DNA of 64,000 bases from Trichobilharzia szidati. Its lineage: Eukaryota > Platyhelminthes > Trematoda > Strigeidida > Schistosomatidae. The number at the start of each line of letters is the position of its first letter. The first letter of the stretch is position 1. The position numbers and the translations under genes were made by a program. The stretch lies in the NCBI GenBank assembly GCA_944472155.2, contig OX235279.1, positions 146,032,199 through 146,096,198 of the forward strand, given 5' to 3'. Positions 43,745-55,658 of the stretch are shown in pieces. The notes beneath the pieces were generated by a model, which was not told where the DNA came from, searched no databases, and saw only the letters and a program-made list of their open reading frames with translations.

Positions 43745-44150
43745 CACAAGATCAGTTAAATGTATAAATGCACACTGAGGTGGCCAGACTTGGTAGCTTA
43801 TCCTTCACCTGCATTTGAATAATACAACGATTGATGAAGTTTAAACATACTGTTATGGCAGAAAATGTCTTAGCTATTATTTTTTGGAGTTTCAATACCA
43901 GTAGTTTATCGGCTGTATCTCCTTTGACGGTTAAGTCATGTATATTTACGTTTCTTCTGTACAGTTTGCATGCATTTCTGTCTTTCTGTTCCCATCACAG
44001 AGACTTTAACGAACTCCCCTGGATATCCGTTCTCATACAGTAGGTTTTCTATTTTCCTTATCTCATCTTCAGGAGTATCGGTTGTGTAGCTTTTTCTAGG
44101 ATACTCATAAGATTTCGTTTGCGAGGATACAAACGACGCGGGCACCGAGC
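43745..44150 (-). pseudogene. Penelope-like element fragment
   Basis: The minus strand frame EDEIRKIENLLYENGYPGEF (43936-44145) is the NGYP segment. After frame changes, MQVKDKLPSLATSVCIYTFN appears near 43790, the pre-nuclease motif also seen at 34380 and 20010. No nuclease core. Confidence 0.65.
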
Positions 44151-44154
44151 CTCT

Positions 44155-44560
44155 GAACCATTTGGCAACACTGACTGTCTTAACACTACTAGTAAGAGTT
44201 TGGATCTTGTTCCTTGTAGATCTTCACATGAATTTCAGCGTAATGAACGTCTATCTTGCTTTCCCAATCCTGGCTTTGACGTCAGCATCATCCTTGAGGT
44301 AAGTGAAACAGCCAGCTGTTTCAAGATTTCTCCCGTTGGTAGTGATTGGCGCTTACTGTAAGTGCTCATTTGGTATCTTCATCACCTCCATCTTCCCCAA
44401 GTCCAGCTGAAGCCCTATCTGTTCTGCCTTTTCTTCCAAATTGTTGGTTTTGTCTTGTATCTCTACTAAATGGTGCAATATGACACAGACACCTACAGAA
44501 TCAAGATGTTTTAAGGCCATTTTATCGGTCCAACGTGTGCCTGTCACTTCACACCCCTTG
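44155..44560 (-). pseudogene. RTE-type LINE fragment g
   Basis: The minus strand has MALKHLDSVGVCVILHHLVE (the ADD region decayed), KTNNLEEKAEQIGLQLDLGK, MEVMKIPNEHLQ, a frame change, then TTNGRNLETAGCFTYLKDDA and KARIGKARQTFITLKFM-like remnants. The 3' half and tail are missing; the Penelope fragment abuts it. Confidence 0.68.
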
Positions 44561-44569
44561 GCCTGAACT

Positions 44570-45555
44570 CATCTCAGTACGTAGATGATATTTTTCCAGC
44601 TTATTCGAAGAAAAAGAAAATTATGATGAAATCCTTAGCTTATTAAATTTCTTCGATTGATTTAAGCATTTATTTGTGCTATAAAGTAATCAATATCATC
44701 ACATGAACATGTAGACAGTTTGTCTGTTCTTCTAAGACAAAAAAAAAATACTGAACAGGATAAAACAATGCAGAGAATAAACAAAAGGATGATAAAGAAA
44801 CAGTCTTTTGTTTTATTTCTCCTCCTACTCATAGAATAAATATTGACAGGAATAGTTTATTTTGTCAAGCATGATCTTTGGATTGTATGCATGTGTGTGT
44901 GTGTGTATTTATGTGTTTTCGTGCCTGTCTTTCTCATCTCAGAAAGTAAAACAAAAAGAGTAAAGAGTTCTTCTGTATATTGTACTTAATAATATTGAAA
45001 TAATGCTCATGTTAGTTCTACAATGATCACAATAATATTAGAAAATGGAAAGTTAAACAATATAAAAGAAGACAGAATGCGCAAGTATAAAATACAGATT
45101 GCGAGTGTGTGTATATGTGTGTGAGCGTGAGTGCGTACATGCGTGCGTACCTATTCCTGCGCATGTGAGTTCGCTAGACAAATGAAGAGAGCGAGAGAAC
45201 GAGAGAGAGAGAGAGAAAGAGGAAAAGAGGATGGTTTTTCCTTTCTAATGAAAATGGGTGGTTAAGGAAGGGAAAAGTGTGTGTGTGTGTCTCTTTGTCT
45301 TGAAGAATTCCATATACTTCTAGTTTTGTATCTGTCAGCTTAATATTGAATGCAGTAGATATTTATAGAGCGAAATCAAGCGAAATTCCAGTGCATCGAT
45401 TTTTGATTTAAAATTTTATGAATATGGGTAAATGGTGCATGAATAGACGTCACTATTTAATGATTTGAATGAAACAATACCATGTGAGAAATATTAAAAA
45501 GTCAGCTGCAGTCAACTAACGTTCTCGCGTGTTGACGCAAGAGGCAATCATTAAA
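44570..45555. other. No supported gene; GT and GA simple repeats
   Basis: Contains (GT)n near 44888 and 45275 and (GA)n at 45190-45225. Confidence 0.55.
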
Positions 45556-45559
45556 GGTG

Positions 45560-45790
45560 TGATGATACTATCATTCTATATGCTACTGATTGATTCATAT
45601 GAGTAGTGTCTGCTAGTTATGTTGAAGCGATCTAAACACTATACGGCCATCTCGCTCGTTTGACACCTAATTCGTCAGCGGTGTTCCTCGCTTGACTCAG
45701 CTCACAAAGCTGAGTTCTGGCCAGACACTTGGGGGCGAACCGGCAAACTGGTTGATGTTCAGCTCTCTCCAGCTGCTCATGCTAGTCTGT
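45560..45790 (-). repeat. Repeat family D with tRNA-like head and hammerhead boxes
   Basis: The minus strand runs TTTGCCGGTTCGCCCCCAAG (B-box-like), an ACTCAGCTTTGTGAGCTGAG hairpin, CUGACGA (45672-45678), AUUAGGUGUCAAACGAGC, GAGA (45650-45653) and GTGTTTAGATCGCTTC. It ends in the family D tail. This copy shows that family D also has a pol III-type head upstream of the hammerhead. Confidence 0.6.
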
Positions 45791-45794
45791 AGCA

Positions 45795-46280
45795 TACACC
45801 ATCATGATTGTCACTTATGGTATCAGGCAGACAATATATTGTGATGTGAATGTTTTTTTTTTCTATTTCCAACGGAAATTGTGGTCAGTTTTTGCAGCGA
45901 AGTGCGAATTTCGTTTGTCAAAACTAATTCAGTCGGTTCCATGACGTTAACTGCTGGTCATAATTATTTGCAAAGAAGAAAAGAAAAGTACTGCCTGGTA
46001 TTCGTCGTATTTTGGGCAAAAGATCCATTGAAATTGATAATATTTGATGTACTATGAAGTAATACAGTAATAACACACACAGAATGTTTATTTATGCACC
46101 CAAAAACCTGTCACTATTCGTTTGCTTTTCAGTGAGAAGACAAACACTATACTGCTGTGAAGAGAATACTAGTTAACTTCTCAATTTCTTCATCAGTGTA
46201 TACAATTCCATTCCTTTCAGTGTTATACGTTCTGCTTATTCATAAGTCTTGAGTGCAGAGACGCTTTTCATTTCGTCATA
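45795..46280. other. No supported gene
   Basis: AT-rich spacer. Confidence 0.45.
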
Positions 46281-46284
46281 CAAC

Positions 46285-46400
46285 GAGGGCATTCAAAGAA
46301 CCACTGAAATCCAGGGGTTACTAGACAGGTTTTCTGTACTGCGACTCTTCAACAATGAGGCACCATGATGGATCAAAGTACGCCGCTTCAGGTGGGTGTG
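46285..46400 (-). repeat. SINE family A, 3' part
   Basis: Minus strand: GTTGAAGAGTCGCAGTACAG, AAAACCTGTCTAGTAACCCC, TGGATTTCAGTGGTTCTTTG. This is the family A order from the stem II region to the tail. Confidence 0.58.
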
Positions 46401-46639
46401 TTGACTATTCAGTAACTGACTTGCTATCCAGTGATATTCGAATGCTAATTTCTTTTAACTGTGCTCACACACGCTTTGGTAAACCTCACAGTTTGTGACT
46501 TCTTATTATTAGAACAGAATAAAATCCATCTTGTAGTCATGGGATATCATTTTATTTCGCTGGGTGACGCTGGAAATAGTTATAAAAGAATATATTGATT
46601 TTTCCACTTCAAACTCCATATACTTATGCACGTCGGCTG

Positions 46640-46860
46640 TTCAAATTGGAACATAGGATTTGATTCTTGAGCTTTGAAGTTTTAGTAACGGTGGTATTGT
46701 TTCCTCATGCAGCAGGATCGCTAGCTAGCCCTACTGCCAACTTTCTCTGTTTAACAAGCTTACTTTAGGCTAGTTTTGACTCTTTAAAGTACGTCGTCCC
46801 GGAACCAAACCCGCACCACTTCTGAGATTGTCAAGCATCTTACCACTGAACCTCTGACTC
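46640..46860 (-). repeat. SINE family B, near-complete decayed copy
   Basis: Minus strand: GTCAGAGGTTCAGTGGTAAG (A box), GGTGCGGGTTTGGTTCCGGG (B box), AGAGAAAGTTGGCAGTAGGG, GCTAGCGATCCTGC and a tail CAAGAATCAAATCCTATGTT, CCAATTTGAACAGC. Confidence 0.65.
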
Positions 46861-46864
46861 ACAA

Positions 46865-47680
46865 TAATGAAGTGTAATCTACCGTTAAGTATGCCTTATC
46901 CCCACTATTACCAGTCTGTTGTCCACTGGCTTACATCTTTCCGACTTTTGTGTTGTGTTTCTTTTGTGTTTTGTGGCTGATTCAAACAACAGTTGTAATA
47001 ATGCAAAGACAGCATGTAAACGAATATTTAACTTAAAGGATTTAGCGCAGAAATAATCAGTTTCTTATTAGAAGAGTATGCTTTTCTACTTGAGCAGAAA
47101 AATAAGTATTCAAATGAAATGTTTGACTTTCTTCTCCTTTCTATTTTTTTTAACTCCCTCCAGATTCATTGATTGTTTTAATGTATTGAAAAATAAGCGG
47201 GAATATGAATAAAAGTGAGTAGGAGGAGGGATTTTCAAACTTTTATCGTATAACTTACGAAAGCATGAAAAGACCATAGTCACAGTATGTAAGCGTAGAT
47301 AAATCCATATGGATTTATATGTCATTTAAAATATGCAGAAAACGATAGAATTCATGTTGGATAACTAGGGAAAAAACTGGGGAGATCAATTTAGTTTTAT
47401 GTTTCATTGATTTGTACGTAAAAGTATTTCTCTTTTAATGAGAAAGAAAGTTTTTTCTATCAATTTTGTTTTTTAAATGGACGTCGGAAAGTCCATTTTG
47501 TAAAATAAGGAGGATGTTTTTCATTATTTTTAAAAGTTTTAACAAAGTTTAATTTTGTCAATTGATTTTAACAAAATAAAATAATGGCTGTATTTGAGTT
47601 CAGCCTACTTCAACATTTGTGTTCGCCTCCATCTCATTTCAATACCATTTGGGTTAAAATGTAGAAATGTCGCTTATTGA
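46865..47680. other. No supported gene
   Basis: AT-rich; no gene. Confidence 0.45.
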
Positions 47681-47689
47681 CTTAAGCGG

Positions 47690-48105
47690 TCAACGTCCAG
47701 TCGAGTTGTACAGGGTTCGAATCTTGATCTACCTGTTTCAATCTGGGCAACTAGGAGTTATAATTAGCTTTCACACAACCAGTAGGGATAACCACCTGGC
47801 ACATGAACAATCTGTTAAGGGGAAGCATTACGGGTGGCGAACATAGCTGTACATGTATTATAAACAACACAGATGACATTCGCTTAACCTTGGCCTCTGG
47901 ATTAGTAAATCGGCTACGAAACCCAGGGGGATACCAGGAGTAGTCTGCTGCATAACTCTTTGGCATATAAAACAATGAGTCCTGGGTTTGAGTGTCAATG
48001 AGAACTCAATCAATCACCAAGGATTTCAAATACACCCAGCTGACGAATCCCGAATAGAGCGAAATGCATATCCTGGATTCCACTACTAATAGCCATCCAC
48101 TAAAG
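47690..48105 (+). mobile_element. S-malpha-like SINE, near-complete copy
   Basis: A B-box-like ACAGGGTTCGAATCTTGATC (47709) and a second GAGTCCTGGGTTTGAGTGTC (47977) lie upstream of the hammerhead domain at 48034-48078. The unit ends in ATTCCACTACTAATAGCCAT. Much longer on the 5' side than the copy at 7120. Confidence 0.6.
48034..48078 (+). ncRNA. Hammerhead ribozyme, S-malpha type, stem II damaged
   Basis: Core CUGACGA (48040-48046; position 7 C is allowed) and GAAA (48061-48064) are intact. Stem III is AUG-CA-UAU and the cleavage context is AUAUC before CUGGAU. Stem I keeps 4 bp. Stem II reads AUCCCGAAUAGAGC, where two of four pairs are mismatched. Little or no activity is expected. Confidence 0.72.
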
Positions 48106-48109
48106 AACA

Positions 48110-49905
48110 TCAGATTTAATTTCATGCCTGAAATCAAGAATCACTGATAATACTAAAATTTCCAAATCTGATTTAACATTCTTATGCCCGTAGTTAACAT
48201 TTATCAATGCATAGTCAAGCATATATGTGGAATTACTCAAATAATCCGCAAGATTGTTACATCCAGTTAGAAAAAGCGTATAGTTCAAGTTGACTTATTC
48301 CTTTCAATTTAAAAAAAAGAAAAGCAATTAAAGAAGAGAGAGAAAAAATGACTAATTTTGATTAATTTCCCAAAGTTCATGTCAATAACATTAGCTATTT
48401 TCGTTCTTGAGGCTTTCAGAATTGATTAGGCTAAACTGCTAATACTGCCTTTACCAATGAATTGTTTCTGTTTTCATAGACGAACCCTTATTGATTTCTC
48501 AAATCGCGAAATAAGAAAACGTGATACTGCTTAATTTTTGCTAGATTTCTTTCAATGTAATTGCTAAGATAGCTTTTTTTTACGCCATTCATCCTCCTGT
48601 TATGTCATTTGTTAAAATTGTTACTCTGATTATCGACTGTAGCAGTGTTATTTTACTTCCTATTTTGTTTCAAAAACATAGAAGCAGAAGAAAAAAAAAT
48701 TGAGTTGTATCGCATACTCAACTTTTATTTTTGTCGACACATTTAATAAGCCGATAAGATCTTGAGTTAGTGAGGATTTAATTCATCCATTTCAACGCGA
48801 AATATATCATGAACTGATCGACATAAATAAATGGGACCTTTAAAAACTAGGAAGGCCTATACAACTATCTTACCTCAATTTAGGACTCTTCTTTCACATC
48901 TACAAACTCAAAACACAACAAGGCCACTGGCCACAATATTTGTTTAAATTTACCGCCTGTGTTTGTGAACCGTTAAAACATCCCAGATTGGAATTTTTTA
49001 ATGATATTCATTAGCTCTGATGTCACTTCCTCACAAAGCTTGCGCCACTATGATGATTGGGTCGATGGTGAGAACTGTTGAACCAAATTTCTACTGAAAA
49101 TTGGAATTTTTAAATTTAAGAAACTCTATTTCTTTATAACTTAAGGTATATTAATGAAAGTAAAAATCGATTCAGAAAATTTTTAGAAGTCACTGTGCAC
49201 TATGTTCATCCTCCAGTCGATGATGTGAACGATAAGTTGATAGAAAGGTAAAAAATGTTGTTAAGTCATAAGGAAACAGCACATAGAATTTAGAGGGAAA
49301 AAAATAGAATTTTTATATGTTTATTCTCATGCATTTCAATAGACAAGCCCAGCCAATATGCTTTATACCATCCCTATCAATCTCATAAAGTATAATTTAG
49401 ATTATACCTGATTTCGTGATTACATTGGTCAATTGCTAAGTTTTCTTTAAGAACTAGAGTTAACTTTAGTTCCAAAGGATCGGAAAGGGTATATGCTGAG
49501 GCGTGAGACATGAAATGCCATACAGGCTATCTATTGGAATCCGAATGCGAAGCAAGGAACTGGGCACGCAATACGGATACATAAATAAGATCATGTGGAG
49601 ATGAAACTGAAGCTGTGAACAGGTGTAAAACCAGCTAAAACTGACGGCACAGAATCAAGTGTTATGGACGTGTACCACTGACGTTTTTTGAATAGATTTA
49701 ATTAAACGGCACTTTTTTCTGTATCAGTGGAAGCAGTGTTATCCAGACGAGTATAACTTTCCCATAGTCTGGAAGACAAAGTTATTATGATTCCTAGATA
49801 TTTGCATGAGTGTTAACCACAATGAACAACTGACAATTTCCTAGTATATTTTCCTGTTTCTAATTAGTAATTCAAAAGACTTACATAATTATGGTGGAAT
49901 ATCTG
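48110..49905. other. No supported gene
   Basis: AT-rich with poly-A/T runs. No coherent frame, no repeat recognised. Confidence 0.5.
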
Positions 49906-49911
49906 TGCTAA

Positions 49912-50140
49912 AGTGCGTCGGTGGCATAGTGGTTAGGACGCTCGCCGACCATGCGAATGGTCCGGGGTTCGATCCCCGGCCGACGCACTCCTTTACCTCG
50001 CTAAGCCAGAAATAATGCTGGTGAAGAGGAAAGGTTGGGCATGAGGCTAGCAACCCCATCCTGTAAAATAAACACTGCTACAGAAACTTCAAGTAACTAG
50101 CTTGAAGCCCTATGTTCCACTGGGGAACGTGAAGGAAAAC
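49912..50140 (+). repeat. SINE family B, best-preserved copy (tRNA-like head, RTE-like tail)
   Basis: The head (49914-49987) folds like a tRNA. GTGCGTC pairs with GACGCAC (7 bp). The A box is TGGCATAGTGG, and a GACCA/TGGTC anticodon-like hairpin carries too few loop bases. The T arm CGGGG-TTCGATC-CCCG holds a perfect B box. The body follows (CTCGCTAAGCCAGAAATAAT, GAGGCTAGCAACCCCATCCT), then the tail AGCTTGAAGCCCTATGTTCC, ACTGGGGAACGTGAAGGAAA. The abnormal anticodon loop argues for a SINE head, not a working tRNA gene. Confidence 0.85.
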
Positions 50141-50144
50141 AAAA

Positions 50145-50875
50145 TCTGTGCTAAAAAGCAAGCGTAAGAAAAAATTCAATTTAATAATAATAATAATAAT
50201 TTGAGACTGCCTGATGGAAACTAACTTTGATGCGGCATGGGCCGAGTAGTGGGCGTCTATCAATGTGGTGTAATCTTATTGGTCGTTTACCTGACTTACT
50301 AAAGGACAGTCAATATTTACACAATTTAAATCTTGATCGATAGTGACTGTCGAGTAGGTCTACGATTGCATATAATGAAGCTCTCATACTTGTCTGACAG
50401 CATGTGTGAATGTTTCTGTTTGCAGCTGAAGGTAAGTTTCACCTTGAGAAACAACAACAGCAGCACAACGTTTTGCACATTTTAAAGAAATTTCCGGATT
50501 TATTGTTATCACAATACTGTGATATTTTCTAAATGCAAAGTTAAAATTTCTAATTGCTATTTTACATCCATGATAGTTTCACGTTTTATTCATTTACAAT
50601 ATGACACCATCACACTGGGGAAAACAGTCACAATAGCAACAAAAATCGATTTGAATAAAAGTTGTAAATGGGTATATGGATTATTTATTGCAACGAAATT
50701 TCAATGCTTACATGTCTGTGAATAATTTACACGCTACCTGACTGGTGGACAAGGTACTATCCATTATGCGAAGAAAGACAAAATCGTGTTCACAAATAAT
50801 TTATTTTTGTATAGGAAGTGGTTAAATGTAATGACGGCTTTTAATGATGCAAATTTAAGAATAATATGGTAGGCT
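50145..50875. other. No supported gene
   Basis: (AAT)n near 50185; otherwise AT-rich with no motif in its small frames. Confidence 0.45.
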
Positions 50876-50877
50876 TA

Positions 50878-51745
50878 TTTATTATTATTGTCTCTTTTAG
50901 TTCCTAGAGAAACATAGGGCTTCAGCTTCACGTCTCCATTGCGTTCGGTTCTCTGCCAACGTTTTCACCTGGCTCCACGTCTGCCCACATCCGCCCATCT
51001 CCTCTTCACATGACTTCCTCCATGTCACCCTCGCAATTATGACCAAATCGCGGCTTTTCATTCCGGTTCCACTCGAGCAATGGCCTGGTGTGCGATGTCA
51101 CTCACTTGATGGTTTTCTCAGAGTATGGTCAATCCAATCCACCTCCATTTCTTCCTGCATATTTGTTGCACAGTTGGCTGATACTGGGTTGGTTCACTCA
51201 TTGACAGAGATCTCTGTTGCTGATCTTTTCTGGACAGTCATCTGATCTTGAGTGGTATTGAGCGAAGACAGCTGTTGATGAAGGTCTGTAGTTTGTCCGA
51301 AGTGCCCTTCGTGACGCGCCAAGTCTCTGATCCATAAAGTAGCACTGATTTCATATTAAAGTTGAAAACCTGGATCTTATTTTCCATGCTGAGTGCTGTT
51401 GACCTCCACACAGACTTCAGAGTAATGAAAGCTTGCCTTGCTTTCCCAACCCTTGCTTTCAAATCCTCATCAGTTCCGTCTGCCTGTAGTTGAAGCGATG
51501 CTTCCCAGGTAGGTAAAGGAGTTTGCTTCTTTCAGATTTCTTCCATTATCCTGGCTGATTGTTGTCTGTTGTTGGCCAGGAATCTTCATCACCTCTGTTT
51601 TCTCTATGTTCACCTGAAGTCCTATCTTTGATGCTTCTTCTGCCAACTTGTTGCTTTTAACTTGCACATCTTCCAGTTTGTGGGAAATCAGTCATATATC
51701 ATTGGCGAAGTCCAGATCCTCCAAGGTTGTAGGCTCAGTCGTATT
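50878..51745 (-). pseudogene. RTE-type LINE fragment h
   Basis: From 51745 the minus strand has LEDLDFANDI (the ADD motif is now AND), LISHKLEDVQVKSNKLAEEA, NIEKTEVMKIPGQQQTTIS and TYLGSIASTTG. After a frame change come MKARVGKARQAFITLKSVWR, IQVFNFNMKSVLLYGSETWR and LQTFINSCLRSIPLKIR. The 3' end at 50884-50930 is GAAGCCCTATGTTTCTCTAG, then AATAATAAT. Only a few lesions, so a fairly young copy. Confidence 0.8.
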
Positions 51746-51749
51746 CTAT

Positions 51750-52790
51750 TTCCAACTCATTTATAAAGTAATATTAGTTCAGTCTAATCTGATACACTTT
51801 TAATGCTTTCAGCTGTAAAGGAATGAAACATCAATCTATTATTTCACACCATCTCAATCCAGTTTAACGTGAATAGTTTCTAACTAATTATCTGAATCAG
51901 TAGTGGTGTTCATCATTGAAATGTTTTGTTCACAGTACAATTCCTAATAAAACAGGTGATGAAGTGGTCAATCAACATCTAATTCATCTGGTGCATACAG
52001 GTATTTCCTAAATTTAGTGTACTTGACATCTGCATTCTCAGATCGCTTATCTACAGGTAATGATGAAAAGATGTCAAGTAATTTCATTTTCGCGAATTCT
52101 AAGATTAATTTGTTTAAATCTAATGGTCGAATTATTTTTTAAAAACACGCACACACACACTCACACGCATGAATTTAACATTTACTAGTCATTAATACCA
52201 TCTGACAGCTTTATTTTTTACGAAATTCGTATATTATCATGAGTGGACTAGTTTCTTATTGCCGAAAAGTTCATAATAATCGAAAATTAATGTTTTCATA
52301 TAAACTGAATACATTATGAAGGTAGGTTTTATACATAAAATACAGTTCATATAAATGGATACTTAAATAATGAAGAAAGATGACATGGATAGGATGTATA
52401 TCATTTTTTAGCCAGAATGCAATAAACTATGATGTTATCTGGTCGGTGATAGCTAGGAGTGAAATTTAGAAGGAGCATTTCAGACTCGTCAGCTTGATGT
52501 AACTGTATGCCGGTAAATAAAACAGCAGAGGTTATTGCAATTCGCCTCAAACAACCAGTGCTCTGTGTTCAAAAGAAGCAAGTCCAGCTCCTTCTACTGC
52601 CTTGGCCTTCAGTAGAGACAATGAATTCATGAATTTGTAATATTATCTCTCCTAATTTTTTTGACATCCAGCTTATTTTATGTTGATACTACTGAGCTGT
52701 AATCTATCAATATTATTAATTCAATGTTATTTAAACAAAATTAATGTTGTGAATAACACTAATTCATTCATTCACTTTAATGTATATATA
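51750..52790. other. No supported gene
   Basis: AT-rich; (AC)n near 52145. Confidence 0.45.
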
Positions 52791-52797
52791 ACTGTAG

Positions 52798-52936
52798 AGC
52801 CTGATGATGAAGTTATCGAAAAGAGTACTGTTTGTTCAGTATCCATTCTTCTGAATAATGTAATTCCTACTGAAACTTCAACACATACTAAGAGGCAACA
52901 GGATAACACAGAGATGGAGCGATTTCGTACACGGAG
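52798..52936 (+). CDS. Candidate internal exon, unknown gene
   Basis: A 139-base open segment is bounded by an acceptor-like TATATATAACTGTAG and a donor-like CGGAG/GTGAAA. Read in the open frame it gives PDDEVIEKSTVCSVSILLNN and VIPTETSTHTKRQQDNTEME, ending RFRTRR. The base composition is more coding-like than the flanks. No family recognised, no partner exon identified, and the upstream frame start is arbitrary. It may be chance. Confidence 0.3.
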
Positions 52937-52939
52937 GTG

Positions 52940-55655
52940 AAAGGATGGCAAATTTAAAATAGTTTTAATAACTGTATTAGTCATATTTGACGCCGAATAT
53001 TTTTGGAGAAAATGACTATCAGAAAAATTCTAAGGATAAGCGTTATACTATTTGAGATGTATCGACAAGATGCATGCAGTTGATCGCAAGAAATATAATT
53101 ATAAGTTTTTCGATTTGCTTTCAGAAGTATGCAGATTTTGACAGACAGTTAGTTAAGGATCTAAATGTGTAGCGCCAAAATAAGTAGACTACTGAGATAA
53201 AACGGAATTTTGTGGCTTAAATAATAGTAATATTCTAAAAATGCGTTTACACACAGTACTTCAACATTCCACAACATGTGCCATTGCAAGGCATTTCCAC
53301 CTTGTTCGGGATTTTAAAGTAACATTATAATCGATAATATTTCATTTGAAGTGGTACTGTTCTATGCAAAGCACTTTTTAATATTCTGCAATTATTTTTC
53401 CTCTTCATTTCCTTCAAAAAATGTACACTAGTAGGTTGAAATCCATTGGAAAATGGGCGTGAATATAGATTGCCATTCAACAATGTAATTGGATAATTAA
53501 AACCATGTGAGTAAAAATCTGATGCATTTAATGGATGGGAAATTAGGCAGCCAAGTGGTTTGAACAAGCCTCCGATATTATTGTATTTCGATTTCCGGAT
53601 AACTTATTCATAAGGCTTTCAGTGTCATTTAAAGCAAGGATATTGTAGTTTTACTGGAAATTATATCGAACAGAATTTCCTATCCTGTCCTTATCTCTCT
53701 CTTTCTCCTTCTTTATGTTTACTCCCCCCCCCCTTATATCCAACGGAAATTTCATTCAGTCCTGTTGCTTTTGTGCCAGAACTGAAGTTTACTTATGCGA
53801 GAGAGAATCATTTTCTGATGTACAAGTATTAGTTAAATTGACTGAATTTCAAATTGTTTTCTTACCCCATGAATTTTTTCTCAATTTGAGGTATTCGATT
53901 CTTTCCAAATGAATCCATATTTGAATAACACTGTGTAAGACAGAATTTCTTCAGTATTTTGAGATGTAATCACTAGATTAGCTCTTAGGCCTCCATCCAT
54001 ATAGTCTCGTCAATCCTGTAACTAGGTGAGCATGATGGCTACCGAATGTATAGTAGGCCTACGAATGATTGCTTAGTTTCCTTTCAACCATAAACACAAA
54101 AAATAACAGTAGAGTATTATAGCTCAGAAATGTGTTTACAAAAGGAAATTAGTACTTTACATTAAACAGTGTGAATTGTTTTTTAACAGCTCATACTTTC
54201 GATTAGTTAAACCTTAACTCTTGGTTGTTTAGATGATCCTATGACACCGTGAATAAAAGTAAAGTGTATATACTGGTCGAACATAGTTCAGCAATTGAAA
54301 ATAGAATTTTGTGTTTAAATATTTTCAAACATTCAGCATATTCATAGTTTAGACTTTCATATTCCTCAGACAATGCTTGCTAGTAGAATACTCCAATTTT
54401 ATAGGCAGAGTTAAACGACTTTATATTCTTACCAGCAGAGAATAGATTAAAGCCGAATATCTGTGGGGAAAGGGGAGCATTAAACATACGTTTAATTTCA
54501 GTCTGCCACTGGGCAGCAGTGTAAATACATGACCGTATGAAATGCTGAGTCCACGAAAATCACGCTTTCAGATCAACACATTTCTGTCCAGCTGATGAGC
54601 TACAATCTAGTACCCTATGATTTCTAGTCCGCTGCTGGTCGAGTGCGTTGTTATTTGTCATATGTTGCGCTAGCGTGTAATTCGACTGGCTTCTTAGAAC
54701 AAAACATCTCATTGATAGATTCAGATAATTTGATAGTTAAACAGAGAGAGAGAGAGAATAAACTGTACTCATTATTAGGCTTACAAAGATTCGATTTATT
54801 CATTTCCGGATAGATTTCATCGTATTCTCTAACTGACAATGTTTCCTAACTTTATTCGTATTTGGAATCAATAAATTAATTCCTGAAAGCAACTAAAAAT
54901 AACTAGTGGAGCGTTTTATTTCCCTTTTGGTTGAAAAAGAAATATGTTCAGCTTCAAGTAAAAATTTAATACAAAAAGCAATACCAACAACAACAACAAT
55001 AACAACAAGGACAACAGCAAAAACAGCAACAAAAACTGCAATCAAATTGTTATTCAGTCTGCAGGAAAAAAACCCACTTTACACAAGTTTTAACTGATAG
55101 TTTTTCGGGAATGCAAACTTAAAAATAGATAGGGAGAAAAGTGAACAAAGCAAATAACAATCACAAAAATAAAATTTTTTGAAAAAGAAACGCAAGAAAA
55201 GATGTTTGGGGGGTGGGGTGGGGTTATTATGAATACCGACATCAAAAAATAAAATCACTTTAGATCCAATGTGATCGGACGATCTTTCGTTGTACTCCCA
55301 ATGATCATCAAATAAATGTCAGGAAAACAGACAGATGATTTTAAAAGAGACAGTCATGTAAGAGAAACAGAACAACAGATAAATACACATAATATTAAAA
55401 GAACAAAAATTCAAAGTGACAAATCGATAGAAATTGCAGACGCACACAAATAAACATATACACTCCTCAAAAACATAGAATATGAAGTAATTCATCTCCT
55501 CTGGATAACTAGACATGCTTTAGAGTAACTGACGGACAATAATCTTGTCAATTGATACTACTACTATTACTGTTAGTATCTTCTCAAAATATGGCAAAAT
55601 TATTGTTACCAGTCAAGTTAATAGGTGCTAAATGACCAACAAACAGACAAACAAA
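52940..55655. other. No supported gene
   Basis: No repeat or gene recognised. Contains a C10 run near 53725, (GA)n near 54740, (AAC)n near 54985-55035 and a G-rich patch at 55205. Relatively unique sequence downstream of the 394-codon gene. Confidence 0.5.
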
Positions 55656-55658
55656 GCT

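Noticed and set aside
49914..49987. Functional tRNA gene
   Set aside because: Anticodon loop too short, and the sequence continues into a SINE body with a LINE-like tail.
55200..55225. G-quadruplex from the G-rich patch
   Set aside because: Only three clear G runs; too weak to call.
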